64,000 bases of DNA. Origin: JAFAGX01 sp963759875 (GTDB lineage Bacteria > Acidobacteriota > Terriglobia > Terriglobales > Acidobacteriaceae). This document shows positions 39,203 to 48,983 of this stretch, one piece after another. The stretch lies in assembly GCA_963759875.1 (NCBI GenBank), contig CAVXBB010000004.1, forward strand, positions 62,001 to 126,000. Direction: 5' to 3'. The notes under the pieces are model-generated. The model was not told the DNA's origin. It saw nothing but the letters and a program-made list of their open reading frames with translations, and did not search any database. Within the stretch, counting starts at the first letter, position 1. Each line of letters opens with the position of its first letter. The position numbers and the translations under genes were made by a program.

Positions 39203-40249
39203 TCAATGCAGTGTGGATGGCGTTGTCGCTGCCTTCTGGTCCCTGTCGCAGCCAGTCGCGGTCCCGTGTTCGATCGCAGTTCCTTCCTCATAGTCATTCC
39301 AGGTTTCGATCAAGAGAAACGGTAGCGGATTGGAACCGTCGTAGTACCGGTCATAAAGATGCAATGTTTCGTCAAATGTTTGTCCGCACCTGCTCTGCAT
39401 GTGGCGATTGATGCCCCACTTCGCAGCGGAGTCGTCGAATCCGGGCCACGCGCCTCCGATCGCTATCTTGTCGGGATGTTTGTCCCTCATTGTCTGGTAA
39501 AAGTTCTCGAGATACTGTTCACCCCAGTTGCTGCCATCGGCGGCCCATCCGCCTGGACCGGGCTGGACCCACGCATAAGATCCTGCAAAGGCATTGGCGA
39601 ATTCCGCCGGCGGCTGGTCTTCGTAGATCAATAGCGGCGCTGCTATCCAGTTGCTGCAGTGCTCGCGAACGAGATTCCAGTCGACGTGCCCATGCTTAGG
39701 GAAGACGAAGATCAGGGGGCGGCCCTGGTAGGCAAGGTACGCGTCTTTGTATTTGGCGGAAGGCCCGATGTAGGCTTTGTAGGCTTTATCGAGGGCTGCG
39801 ATTACACCGTCCGTAGCCTGCGCGTCCTCATCTTCTGGTTCGTTATACAGAAGTGCAACTTGAAAGTGGTTTTTGCTCGCGACTTTTTGCAGAAGGGCAA
39901 AATTGCTATCCGAATAAGGCGCATCATCGCCATACCAATCGACGACGAAAGCGGAAATCCCCATGTCTCTGGCCTGCTGAATCTGCTTGCGAAGGACGGA
40001 GGGGTCATGACTGGAATAGCCCACATCCATGTGGGTGTGGTCACCAAACCATGGCATGTAGACCGCGAGAAGCTTTGGCATTGGCGCCGGTGTACGCGCG
40101 GGTTGTCCAAGGGCGCGACTGATACCCTGCGTCTCGCACGCTCTCGCCACTACAAGACATGCCATCGTCAGATACAGCAACGCTTTCGGCAAATGACGAC
40201 TCCATTCCGCGCCCTTCTTGCGAAGAAAATAGGATGCGACCGGTGACAC
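39203..40249 (-). CDS. GH99-like / WbsX-like glycoside hydrolase-domain protein
   Basis: About 348 residues. A hydrophobic N-terminus (ALLYLTMACLVVARACE) suggests export. The TIM-barrel blocks resemble GH99/GH71-like domains: LAVYMPWFGDHTHMDVGY, ARDMGISAFVVDWYGDD, GRPLIFVFPKHGHVDW, FLLIETWNDYEEGTAIEHG. Such enzymes cleave or modify alpha-mannan-type or cell-wall glycans. The exact start is unclear: GTG 40249 avoids overlap with the upstream gene, while a frame from 40351 would overlap it by 50 bases. Its place among envelope genes supports a role in trimming an extracellular polymer. Confidence 0.75.
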   Translation of the reverse strand: MSPVASYFLRKKGAEWSRHLPKALLYLTMACLVVARACETQGISRALGQPARTPAPMPKLLAVYMPWFGDHTHMDVGYSSHDPSVLRKQIQQARDMGISAFVVDWYGDDAPYSDSNFALLQKVASKNHFQVALLYNEPEDEDAQATDGVIAALDKAYKAYIGPSAKYKDAYLAYQGRPLIFVFPKHGHVDWNLVREHCSNWIAAPLLIYEDQPPAEFANAFAGSYAWVQPGPGGWAADGSNWGEQYLENFYQTMRDKHPDKIAIGGAWPGFDDSAAKWGINRHMQSRCGQTFDETLHLYDRYYDGSNPLPFLLIETWNDYEEGTAIEHGTATGCDRDQKAATTPSTLH

Positions 40250-40301
40250 TTCGGTTGGCGAAGGGATCGCGGCGATTTTGGAAGGGACTGCCCGCAAGAC
40301 T

Positions 40302-40829
40302 TTAGAATTGGGGCACGGCCTGTAACTGACGCACCACCCAGCGATCGGCACTCGGAGTCATGAGCACCGCATAGTGGACGACGACGCGCTCATCCTGGAT
40401 GACATGCTTTCCGTCCAGAACCTGCTCTTGATACTCGGCCGTATCGTGTAATTCGATGACGTCGCCCTCCGGCGCGTAAAATATCGCTTCCAGTTTGTGG
40501 TCCTGATCAACGTAGCGTTGGCGGAGGCCGGATTTCTGCTGGCCGATAATTGTGTCTCTCAGTAACTGCCTCGCGTTTCCCGTGAAGGGACCTTCTATAG
40601 GATCGAGGATATTGAATTCGAGTGCCTGCGCCATGCTGCTACACGCGATACGGTAGTCGCGGACGATCCCACGCTCGGTCAGAGGCTCGATTGCCCGAGG
40701 GGCGGCTGTTTTCAAATCGAGGTGCACTTGTACTGTGGAACCCGAATCCGTCGAGTGGAGCGGCAAAGCGACGGACACGGCTAGTACGGTAATTATGGAC
40801 ACAAAGCGAAGGAAGCCTGCTCTTTTCAT
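40302..40829 (-). CDS. Secreted protein of unknown function
   Basis: 175 residues with a signal peptide (FLRFVSIITVLAVSVALPL). No known family recognised. The body is a mixed alpha/beta sequence with several paired charges and ends DRWVVRQLQAVPQF. Its ATG overlaps the TGA of the preceding gene (ATGA at 40826-40829), so it is translationally coupled to the Ig-like protein gene. Confidence 0.7.
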   Translation of the reverse strand: MKRAGFLRFVSIITVLAVSVALPLHSTDSGSTVQVHLDLKTAAPRAIEPLTERGIVRDYRIACSSMAQALEFNILDPIEGPFTGNARQLLRDTIIGQQKSGLRQRYVDQDHKLEAIFYAPEGDVIELHDTAEYQEQVLDGKHVIQDERVVVHYAVLMTPSADRWVVRQLQAVPQF

Positions 40830-41686
40830 GGAAGTGCCCCCAACCGTAGTTCGTTCCCCATCACGACTCCGGAGGCTACCGATATTACGACCGCGCCAGA
40901 GGTTGCGATTTGCGCCCGGGCTACTCCTCTCTTGATCGGCGCGTCGACGGTGCTTTTTCCATTCGTTGCGGCGGCACTAAACGTAACGATGGTTCCGTCT
41001 GGCACGGAATTGCCCGCACAATCATGGACAGGCTCAGTCTCGACGAGAATCCCAGCCGGAGTTCTCTTACCCGCGATGCGCAGATTGCAAGGATCCGAAG
41101 CGACTTGTTGGACAACACGTAGGGCGGAGATGTTGTCCAGGGTGGCGACTACCTGCAACGCTCCAGCAGACCTCCCGGATGTGGTGCGAAACCACCCGAC
41201 TCCATCCTGGGCGTGCACCGTTCGAGACAACAATGATGAAGTTCCAGCGGTGAGTCGAAAATCAACCGGCACCGGCGCAAGTACCAGATTGTGAAATTGA
41301 TCGAATGGAAAGGCGACACCGCTCACGGCATCGTCTTGTGACACCGGAACACGCGAAGGATGTACCAGGAAAGTCAGGCTGACCGGCTTCGCCCCGCTCA
41401 CATAGAAGGTTGCGCTTCGGCACGTGTTGGAACAAACAATTGCCCGATAGGCACCAGCATTCCGCAGGTCTTGGGAGTGCAGCTGAATCTCCTGTCCCAG
41501 GCTCACGTGATTCTTGTGGGAAACGCCCGGACCTAGTAGATAAAAAGTTGCCTTGCCGCTTCCCGCGGTTGAAATAGTCGCCTCATCTCCGGCGACGACA
41601 GTGCTTGGAACATGAATATCGATGTTCTGCCCGAGGCATGATGCCGACACGAACACCGCCGCGCAGATCAGCAACCGGCAACGCAT
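40826..41686 (-). CDS. Secreted Ig-like-domain protein
   Basis: 286 residues from ATG 41686, with signal peptide (RCRLLICAAVFVSASCLGQ). The rest is beta-rich and resembles bacterial Ig-like repeats (IDIHVPSTVVAGDEATISTA; PDGTIVTFSAAATNGKSTVD, typical of invasin-type Big_1). Two Cys pairs may form disulfides. It begins one base after the stop of the gene before it and overlaps the next, so it is part of a tight operon. A longer start at 41773 would overlap the previous gene. Confidence 0.72.
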   Translation of the reverse strand: MRCRLLICAAVFVSASCLGQNIDIHVPSTVVAGDEATISTAGSGKATFYLLGPGVSHKNHVSLGQEIQLHSQDLRNAGAYRAIVCSNTCRSATFYVSGAKPVSLTFLVHPSRVPVSQDDAVSGVAFPFDQFHNLVLAPVPVDFRLTAGTSSLLSRTVHAQDGVGWFRTTSGRSAGALQVVATLDNISALRVVQQVASDPCNLRIAGKRTPAGILVETEPVHDCAGNSVPDGTIVTFSAAATNGKSTVDAPIKRGVARAQIATSGAVVISVASGVVMGNELRLGALP

Positions 41687-41687
41687 G

Positions 41688-42827
41688 TCAGTACCTACCC
41701 AAACTGTATTGGTTAACGACGACGTGAAAGTTCTGAACTTTGGCCGCCATAGTCTTTGGAATGTCGATCGCAAAGGCTGCTGGAGTTTGCGGGAGCAGGG
41801 CGTGCTCCACGTAACCGTCCGCGACCCACACCACCTTACCGTTGTTATCGTAAAAGCTTGCGATCACGTGGGGGATATTCACGGTCTGACCGCTTTGGTT
41901 GAGCAGCTCTCCGCGAAGAACGCTCCTCCCTTGGCCATCAACATCCACTTTTTGATTCATCACCCCGATGACCGGATCGGCGGAGGCTGGGACTAATGTC
42001 GCTTTCACATCCATGCGAACGTTCTTGACGTTCTTCAGACTGAGGTTCGGGAAGTCGATGCGATAGGGCGTCACCTGTTTCGGCAGGAGAACATGAGCGA
42101 TCTTATCGAAGCTGCTCTCGTCGTCGATCGCGCTGCCAGATCCGTCGACTAGCGTGGCGCTTACATTTACGAAAGCCGGGATGGTGTCTTCGTTCACGAC
42201 TTCTCCCATGACAACGGCGCCTTCGGCTAGATCCACGGCGTTCATGGAGACGATTCGCACGTGCGGCGCGTCGACATTCTTCGATCCCCATTCATCGTCT
42301 GCGCCTCCACTGACCAGATCCCATCGGAGATAGGTAACCGGGATTACCTGCGCGGGAACGCTCGCCACCTGGGACCTGGGCCACACTGTCTTCCAAATGT
42401 CGCCTTCGTGTGTGAGGTGAAAATCGCGGACATCTTCAATCGGACCGACCGGTGTAGTCCAGTGGAGATGCACGCGCATTTGCGCCTCATCATTGGTTAC
42501 GTGCAGCGGGCGCGTCTCGAAGCGTTCCAGATTAGAAAATGAGCGCAGACTCCCGTTAGACCCGGTCCAGTCCTGGATGAAGGATGGCTTGTCGCCGGGG
42601 CTCAAGTTCGATACCGCCGAAAATGCCAGATCCCAATTCCGCCGCTGCGCATCCACCAGCAGATTGTTGAGCGCCTGCTCGGGAGTGCTGGGCTTCGGAG
42701 TCAGCCCATACATGGCGGAGCCAGCCGCGATCCCAACCGTTCCACCGGCATGCCCTGTTCCCGTAAAGGCAATAAACATCAAACCCGCAGTTATGACCAC
42801 GAGAAACACTGGCAGAAAGAGTTTCAT
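41688..42827 (-). CDS. Secreted or membrane-anchored protein of unknown function
   Basis: 379 residues. An N-terminal hydrophobic segment (LFLPVFLVVITAGLMFIAF) is a signal or anchor. The middle resembles NTF2-like folds (LLVDAQRRNWDLAFSAVSNL), and the C-terminal half has two FxLYD-like beta domains (VVMGEVVNEDTIPAFVNVSATLVD; LRGELLNQSGQTVNIPHVIASFYD). GAGGTC lies upstream of the ATG. It sits 9 bases after the GT-C-like membrane gene. Confidence 0.65.
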   Translation of the reverse strand: MKLFLPVFLVVITAGLMFIAFTGTGHAGGTVGIAAGSAMYGLTPKPSTPEQALNNLLVDAQRRNWDLAFSAVSNLSPGDKPSFIQDWTGSNGSLRSFSNLERFETRPLHVTNDEAQMRVHLHWTTPVGPIEDVRDFHLTHEGDIWKTVWPRSQVASVPAQVIPVTYLRWDLVSGGADDEWGSKNVDAPHVRIVSMNAVDLAEGAVVMGEVVNEDTIPAFVNVSATLVDGSGSAIDDESSFDKIAHVLLPKQVTPYRIDFPNLSLKNVKNVRMDVKATLVPASADPVIGVMNQKVDVDGQGRSVLRGELLNQSGQTVNIPHVIASFYDNNGKVVWVADGYVEHALLPQTPAAFAIDIPKTMAAKVQNFHVVVNQYSLGRY

Positions 42828-42836
42828 TCCGAGACC

Positions 42837-44603
42837 TCAAGCCACATAATGTTCGGCGCGAATTGGGACGGCGACGGCTATCGGCGCGCGACGCTCATCC
42901 GGCAAAAAGAGTTCAAGGAAAATCGCCAGGAAACTGACCCCGATCGGCAGCGTCCCCCACAGCAAACCTTGCCATGGCGCAGGCACCGCGTCCGACGGAA
43001 TCTTGTGAGCGGGCGGCACATCGTCTTTCGACCAAGCGGTGATCTCGCCGTTATCGAAGGTTTCGATTCTCCGCCATCCCACGAAGGTGAGCAGCGGTTC
43101 ATAGTATTGGTCGTGGACGAAGACATATTTCAAGCCGTAGCGGTTTGCGTGTTCGAGCATGGCTCGGAGGGAAGCCATACCCGCCGATCCATAGAACTTG
43201 GCATTGGTAAGTTGCGCTGACCCGTAGTGCGTCATCTCCGGCAGCAAGCGGGCTGAGTTGTAGTCGCCATCGACACTGCTGGCATTGGTGTACGTGGAGA
43301 TCTTGGCGAGCTCACTGCCGAAACCGAGCGCGACGTAGCGGTGGGCGTCGTGGCCATCGCGATTCAGGAAGGCGATTACGGGATCCACATTCGTCGGCGT
43401 TCCCGGCCGATACGGGTTTGCTGTGAGCCAGAACAGGGCAGTGCCAAAGGTCGTGACCGCTGCCAGTGAAAGTCCCACTGCCGCTTTTGCCCAGAAGCGG
43501 TCAAGCAACTCCGCGGCGAGAATAGCGACGATCGGCATCGCCAGCAGTGTCGCCCAAAAGGTGAACCGCTCAAACGTCAGGATTTCGTAGGCGCGGCCAA
43601 GCAACCACTTTGGCAAGGGTGTGGTGCCGCCAAGTCCGAGAACTAGTGTCAGCCAAAAGCCCAGGAGCAACGGCCGCAACCGGCGGGATGAGGCTCCGCG
43701 TATCAGAATGAAGGGTAACGCCAGAATCAAAGCGCCATAGGGGATAACGAAGTAATTGATTGCGGTGATGGAGTTGAGCAAGAAATTGGCGCGGCTGTCA
43801 TGGGGAATCGGAATTTGGTGAATTGGATGCTGAATGATTGCCATCCAGTAGGGCAAGAGAACCATACCAACACCCAAACCAACGACTAATCCAAAGACAG
43901 CCGCCCGCGACAACACTCCCATGATCGAGCCCGAAACCCGTTCATCCTTGGCATCCAGGCACGCCGTCCAGAGTACGGGACCAGCGAAGAGTACCAACCC
44001 AAAGATCAAAGTTACGTGATGAGCGGCCGCAGCCGTCAGGCTGATTGCGGCTCCCTTCAAAAAAGAGAGACCCTTGGCCTCGGTCATCCATTCGTAGAAG
44101 TAGGGCAGCGCGTTCAAGTAAAGAGCGGCTGAAGCTACGGTCGCGAGCTGTCCGGCCTGGTAAACCAGAAAGGCTAACGCTCCCAGGAAGACGCTGCCGA
44201 GCGCGGCATAGCTGGCTTCGCGATCTTCCACCCAGATTCTGGCAAAGCGAAATACTCCCACCGGCAGTAGCAGGATCGCGATCAACTGCACCAGCATGTA
44301 TCCCATTCTCAAGCCGACGACATTCGAGAGCAGCGCGATCCACTGGTGGGTAAGAGGCGGATATGTGGTTTGTGAGAACCCAGCGAACCATTTTTCATTC
44401 CATGGATCGAACCAGTGATGGGCATAGTGCGACGCAAAGAACATATGAAAATTTGCGTCAAAGGAACCGGCGGGAAGCTGCATCAACAACAACGGCCCGT
44501 GGAGCATCACGGCGAGCAGGATGATTGCAAGAATTGGAATCGGGCGGGAATACGGTCGAGATGTGCTCACACGTGTGCGCTCCGCATACTCGAGTGGACC
44601 CAT
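42837..44603 (-). CDS. Polytopic membrane protein, PTPS-related / GT-C-like
   Basis: About 588 residues with about 10-12 hydrophobic segments. The first periplasmic loop (GSFDANFHMFFASHYAHHWF, NEKWFAGFSQTTYPPLTHQ) is typical of the 6-pyruvoyl-tetrahydropterin-synthase-related membrane family, which has the fold of lipid-linked-sugar (GT-C) glycosyltransferases. A soluble C-terminal segment follows. The start is ATG 44603, or a TTG 7 codons earlier. It heads the six-gene minus-strand run and is divergent from the TPR/porin gene. A sugar-transfer role is inferred. Confidence 0.75.
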   Translation of the reverse strand: MGPLEYAERTRVSTSRPYSRPIPILAIILLAVMLHGPLLLMQLPAGSFDANFHMFFASHYAHHWFDPWNEKWFAGFSQTTYPPLTHQWIALLSNVVGLRMGYMLVQLIAILLLPVGVFRFARIWVEDREASYAALGSVFLGALAFLVYQAGQLATVASAALYLNALPYFYEWMTEAKGLSFLKGAAISLTAAAAHHVTLIFGLVLFAGPVLWTACLDAKDERVSGSIMGVLSRAAVFGLVVGLGVGMVLLPYWMAIIQHPIHQIPIPHDSRANFLLNSITAINYFVIPYGALILALPFILIRGASSRRLRPLLLGFWLTLVLGLGGTTPLPKWLLGRAYEILTFERFTFWATLLAMPIVAILAAELLDRFWAKAAVGLSLAAVTTFGTALFWLTANPYRPGTPTNVDPVIAFLNRDGHDAHRYVALGFGSELAKISTYTNASSVDGDYNSARLLPEMTHYGSAQLTNAKFYGSAGMASLRAMLEHANRYGLKYVFVHDQYYEPLLTFVGWRRIETFDNGEITAWSKDDVPPAHKIPSDAVPAPWQGLLWGTLPIGVSFLAIFLELFLPDERRAPIAVAVPIRAEHYVA

Positions 44604-44807
44604 AGCGAACAGCTTGGATTCCAAAAACCGCCCTTGGGTTTACTTGATTTCTCGGATCCCGCCAGTTGTGAGTTCGGCGCCAGCGGGGCACCTTCACAAA
44701 ACTAACTAGCGACGGCAGCCCTAAGTTCTCAAATGGCATCTGATTGGAACCGCAGCGACTACTGTGCGGAAGGTACGCCAAAGACCTGTGTACTGCGTGG
44801 TGATGCC
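44604..44807. promoter_or_regulatory. Divergent control region of the two polysaccharide-type operons
   Basis: About 200 bases lie between the start of the leftward membrane-protein operon and the rightward TPR/porin-flippase pair. Both promoters must be here or just beside it. No clear consensus boxes can be picked out, so this entry rests on gene arrangement only. Confidence 0.35.
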
Positions 44808-47800
44808 GTGAAACGCCGATTCCTGCTCGCGAGCTCTTGCATCGTCTTTCTTTCCAGCTTTGCTTTGGCTCAAACATATGAGATCAACGGTCAAAGCGGC
44901 CCGTCTGCGTTCCCCAACCGGAAGGCGCAGACCGGCAATTCAGACCAGGGCACTGCGAATCTAGGGTGGGGATCGAGCATCGAGGTGGCGCGCGAGGCTC
45001 GGGCTGCGCAAGATGCCTTGAAGAGAAATGACTACGCGACTGCGGTTTCTTTTGCCGAGCGCGCCGCCAAGTCTGCTCCTCAAAATGCTGAACTGTGGTT
45101 CTTGTTGGGCTACGCCGCCCGGCTTGATAACCGAAACCAGGTCTCGGCCGATGCCTATGCTCGCGGGCTCCAGATTCAGCCCGCCTCCACGAAGGGTTTG
45201 GCCGGACTGGCGCAAACTTACGCCCGAATGGGGCGCGATGCAGAGGCCGAGCAATTACTTCACCGGGTGGTAGATGCAAATCCGAAGGATGCGAACAGTC
45301 TGCAGCTCGCAGGCGAACTGCTGCTCAACTCGGACCCCAACCGCTCGCTTGAACTGCTTCGGCGAGCTGACGCGCTGCAGGCTTCTGCCCATACCGATTC
45401 ACTGATCGCCCACGCTTACCAGCGACTGTCTCAGCCGGAAGAGTCGGCCCGCTATCTCAATCGCGCGAAAATGCGGGCGCCAAAAGACCCGGAGGTCTTG
45501 CGTGCGGTTGCTGGGGAATACCGCGATCAAGGCCGATACGATTTAGCGATCTCGTCCCTGCAGGCCGTCCCGGTGAAGACCGTCGACGTTGAAGCGGAAC
45601 TTGCTTACACCTATCAGCTTGCCGGGAGGCAACAGGATGCCGCAAATTTGTATTCGCGCCTGGCTAAAAGCGCAAAGAACAATATTGGCCTTGATCTCAG
45701 CGCCGCTCAGTCGTGGATTGCCTCGGGCCAGCCCGACACGGCGAACGGCTTTCTTGAGGATGCCCGGCGGATCGACAGCAACAATTACCGGCTACACGCA
45801 ACGCTAGGCGAAATTGCCGAGAGCGAAAGCCGGCTGGAAGACGCCAGCGCCGAGTACAGTCTGGCATTGATGAATCTGCCGCCGCGTGCGCCGGAGGGGC
45901 CGCTCTACCCAATTGAATTGCGGCTCAATCTGTATGAGCTTGACCTGCGCCAGGACAATCAGTCAGCAGCGAAGCAGCAACTGGATTCGGCGATGGCGGA
46001 AATCAACCAGGTCAACGTTCCAGCATCCTCGCGGCCGGAGATGTTGAGATTGCGGGCTGTGATCGAGGCCGGGTCGGGCAATCTGGATGCCGCCAACAAG
46101 GATCTTCAGGAAGCGCTGGCCCTTGCGCCTTCTAACGTCAATTCACTCTTGAATTACGCCAATTTGCAGTGGAAACTTGGCCAAAAAGATGTTGCCCAGG
46201 AAACATTTGCAAGGGTCCTTGCGATCGATCATCAGAACCGGACTGCTCTTTCGTCGCTTGGCTATCTCGCCCGCGACAAGGGCGATACAAAACTCGCCGA
46301 AAACTATTTCAAGCGCGCCATTGGTGCGCACCCGAAGGAATTCGCGCCATACCTGGCGCTGGGTGACTTGTATACCGCGGTAAGGAACCTGCATTCGGCT
46401 GAAGCAGAATATGAAAACGCGTATCAGAGAATGCTTGGCAACGCCTTGATCGTGGCTGGAGGCGCAAATGCTGCTCTCGAAGCCCACAATATGGATTTGG
46501 CAAAGCACTGGCTGGATCGAGCCAAGGGCAAAATGAACGATAGCCCGCAAGTCAGCCGCGAACGAGAGCGCTATCTCACCTTGAAGGGCGACTATGCCGA
46601 ATCTGCGAAGCTCGGCTACGCGGTTCTTGAAAAACTTCCCAATGACCGTGAAGGCGTCGTCTATCTCGCCTATGATCTTTACTATCTCGGTCGTTACCAA
46701 GACGCGCTGTCACTGGTGAACAAGTACGACCCGATTCTTACCAATGATAAGGATCTTGCGTTAATCGCCGGTTACGTTCATGCCCATGACGGGCAAACTC
46801 GTGACGCGCTAGCCGATTTCACCCGCGCGCTCGAACGGGACTCCAAAATGGCGACCGGGTATGTGAATCGCGGCTTTGTCTTGAACGATCTTCAGGAGCC
46901 GGGTAAGGCGGCCAAGGATTTTCAGACTGCCATCCAGTTGCAGCCTGGCTATGGCGAGGCTCACCTAGGATTGGCATATGCCGATCTGCAGTTGCATCGC
47001 CCCAAAGCAGCCCTTGGCCAACTGGGCTCCGCCCAAAAGCTATTAGGTAAGTCGCGGACGTGGCACTTGGCCAGAGCCGAGGCCTTTCGTCAGCAGCAGG
47101 ACTTTTCGCATGCCGAGCCCGAGTACCGGATAGCTGTGCAGGAAAATCCAAACGATCTTTCCACACAGTTGCAATATGCCGACACTCTTTACCGCATGCG
47201 ACATTTCCAGGAATCGATTGCCGCGCTGGACATGGCCGAGAAGCTGGCTCCTGCGAATCCGGCGGTGTATGCGCTGCGGGCTCAAGTGCACGCGAAGCAA
47301 GGAGCGCGTGAACAGACGCTTCGGGATATCCACTTAGCGGAACAATACGGTAGTAATCGGGTCGATATCCTGATGGCGAGTGGCGGCGCCTTATTGACAC
47401 TCGGAGATCGAGACGCGGCAATGCAGCGCTTCTCCCGTGCGTTGGACGTCCCAAAAGGAGATCGAATCGGCGTGCGCCTGGCGATAGCTCAAGTATTCCT
47501 GCGGCAAGGGCGCTTCGATGATGTCAGGCAACAGCTTGCCCTGGGATTCGCCGAGGCGCGGCTGGACGATTCTTCAGTCACGCAGGAGGACATTCTGGAA
47601 GCAGCCAACATTTTTTTGGCAATGCACGATTTCGATCTTGCGGAAACTTATTTTGGCAAGGCGCAGCTCGCGGGAGCTAACTCTCGTACCGTTGCTATCG
47701 GGCTGGCTAATACATACCTCGCCCAGGGACAAACCCAAAAGGCGGAGGAGTCACTCGCCAGCCTTGGTCCGGCGAACGATTTTCGCGATGATTACGACTA

Positions 47801-48983
47801 CATGATGGCGACCGCGAACTTGTACCGGCAACGCCAGGATACCGTGCACGCTCTTTCCGCATTTGCCCAGGCCAGCACCGTTGCCGGCCAGGAAGACCAA
47901 CAAACCGCCAGGACAGCACAAGACGAACTTGCGACCGAGGAAGGCAGGCAACTCACTCAGAATATAAGTTTTTCGCCCGAAGCCTCATTCGCTCCCGCGT
48001 TGGAAGACATCAATGTCTATACGCTGGATGCCAAGATTCTGCACGTCACTAATCCGGCTCTGTTGCCCCCGCCGCGGCATTCCTTCCAAAGCCTGGCAGA
48101 ATCTCATTACCGCATCCATCTCGGCAACCTGCCTTTGATCTCGGGGTTGGTCGGAGAAAGTATGACGACCGGTCAATTTCTGTTTCCGAGCGTCAATGTC
48201 ATTCAGGACCGCAACACTTATGACACTTTTTTCAACGGCGGAATCACTCCCATTCTCCATCTGGGCGCAAATCAGGTAGCCTTCAACGGCGGACTTCAGT
48301 TCACCGTTCGTCGCGACACGAGCTCGCCGGTTTACATGAATCAGAACTTATTCCGCCAGTTTCTTTACATGTCAACCAGTTCGTTCTTCAATTGGGTTTC
48401 AATCAGTGGCAGCGCCATCCGCGAAGCCGGGCCATTTACGGAACAAAATTTGAATTCGCGAGACGCCTCCGCGAGCCTGGAATTTACAGTTGGCCGCCCC
48501 TGGGGACACACTTCGCTGCTCGCTGGATATTCGGTTCGCGACCTGCTATTTCACCCCGTGGTGCAAGAATATTTCAATACTTCAAGCTACGTGGGACTCC
48601 AACACAAGTTCGGCAGCCGGCTGACGGCGGCGGTACTGGCTGAGGATCTCCGCTCGTGGAGGGTGCAGGGCACACAGTATGCGATCGCTCAAGCTTTGCT
48701 TCCTGGAGCGAGATTCGACTTTCGTGCCAACTCGCGATGGAGCGCGCAAGGCTCCTTCTTGCTTTCACGGGGGAATGGTTATCACCAATACGATAATGCC
48801 CAGAGTCAGTTTCTGATTTCTTACACGCGGGCTGTCCACGGAACTTTGAAGGACGGTGCTGGAACCGTGCCCGTCTCATATCCATTGCGGATCGCTTTTG
48901 GAGTGCAACAGCAGACCTTCTACAACTTCGACGGATCGTCTCGAACCACTATTCTTCCGGTTGTGCACTTCACTCTATTTTGA
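44808..48983 (+). CDS. Large TPR protein with C-terminal outer-membrane beta-barrel (BcsC/PelB-like)
   Basis: About 1391 residues. A signal peptide (FLLASSCIVFLSSFALAQ) is followed by about 20 TPRs (residues about 60-1050; for example AELWFLLGYAARLDNRNQVS, LGYLARDKGDTKLAENYFKR) and a C-terminal beta-barrel of about 300 residues ending in Phe (TILPVVHFTLF). This matches BcsC, PgaA and PelB, where periplasmic TPRs guide a polymer to an outer-membrane pore. Start at GTG 44808, since the frame from 44733 would bury the signal peptide. The flippase gene overlaps its stop, so export of a polymer by this pair is likely; no synthase lies next to it. Confidence 0.82.
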   Translation: MKRRFLLASSCIVFLSSFALAQTYEINGQSGPSAFPNRKAQTGNSDQGTANLGWGSSIEVAREARAAQDALKRNDYATAVSFAERAAKSAPQNAELWFLLGYAARLDNRNQVSADAYARGLQIQPASTKGLAGLAQTYARMGRDAEAEQLLHRVVDANPKDANSLQLAGELLLNSDPNRSLELLRRADALQASAHTDSLIAHAYQRLSQPEESARYLNRAKMRAPKDPEVLRAVAGEYRDQGRYDLAISSLQAVPVKTVDVEAELAYTYQLAGRQQDAANLYSRLAKSAKNNIGLDLSAAQSWIASGQPDTANGFLEDARRIDSNNYRLHATLGEIAESESRLEDASAEYSLALMNLPPRAPEGPLYPIELRLNLYELDLRQDNQSAAKQQLDSAMAEINQVNVPASSRPEMLRLRAVIEAGSGNLDAANKDLQEALALAPSNVNSLLNYANLQWKLGQKDVAQETFARVLAIDHQNRTALSSLGYLARDKGDTKLAENYFKRAIGAHPKEFAPYLALGDLYTAVRNLHSAEAEYENAYQRMLGNALIVAGGANAALEAHNMDLAKHWLDRAKGKMNDSPQVSRERERYLTLKGDYAESAKLGYAVLEKLPNDREGVVYLAYDLYYLGRYQDALSLVNKYDPILTNDKDLALIAGYVHAHDGQTRDALADFTRALERDSKMATGYVNRGFVLNDLQEPGKAAKDFQTAIQLQPGYGEAHLGLAYADLQLHRPKAALGQLGSAQKLLGKSRTWHLARAEAFRQQQDFSHAEPEYRIAVQENPNDLSTQLQYADTLYRMRHFQESIAALDMAEKLAPANPAVYALRAQVHAKQGAREQTLRDIHLAEQYGSNRVDILMASGGALLTLGDRDAAMQRFSRALDVPKGDRIGVRLAIAQVFLRQGRFDDVRQQLALGFAEARLDDSSVTQEDILEAANIFLAMHDFDLAETYFGKAQLAGANSRTVAIGLANTYLAQGQTQKAEESLASLGPANDFRDDYDYMMATANLYRQRQDTVHALSAFAQASTVAGQEDQQTARTAQDELATEEGRQLTQNISFSPEASFAPALEDINVYTLDAKILHVTNPALLPPPRHSFQSLAESHYRIHLGNLPLISGLVGESMTTGQFLFPSVNVIQDRNTYDTFFNGGITPILHLGANQVAFNGGLQFTVRRDTSSPVYMNQNLFRQFLYMSTSSFFNWVSISGSAIREAGPFTEQNLNSRDASASLEFTVGRPWGHTSLLAGYSVRDLLFHPVVQEYFNTSSYVGLQHKFGSRLTAAVLAEDLRSWRVQGTQYAIAQALLPGARFDFRANSRWSAQGSFLLSRGNGYHQYDNAQSQFLISYTRAVHGTLKDGAGTVPVSYPLRIAFGVQQQTFYNFDGSSRTTILPVVHFTLF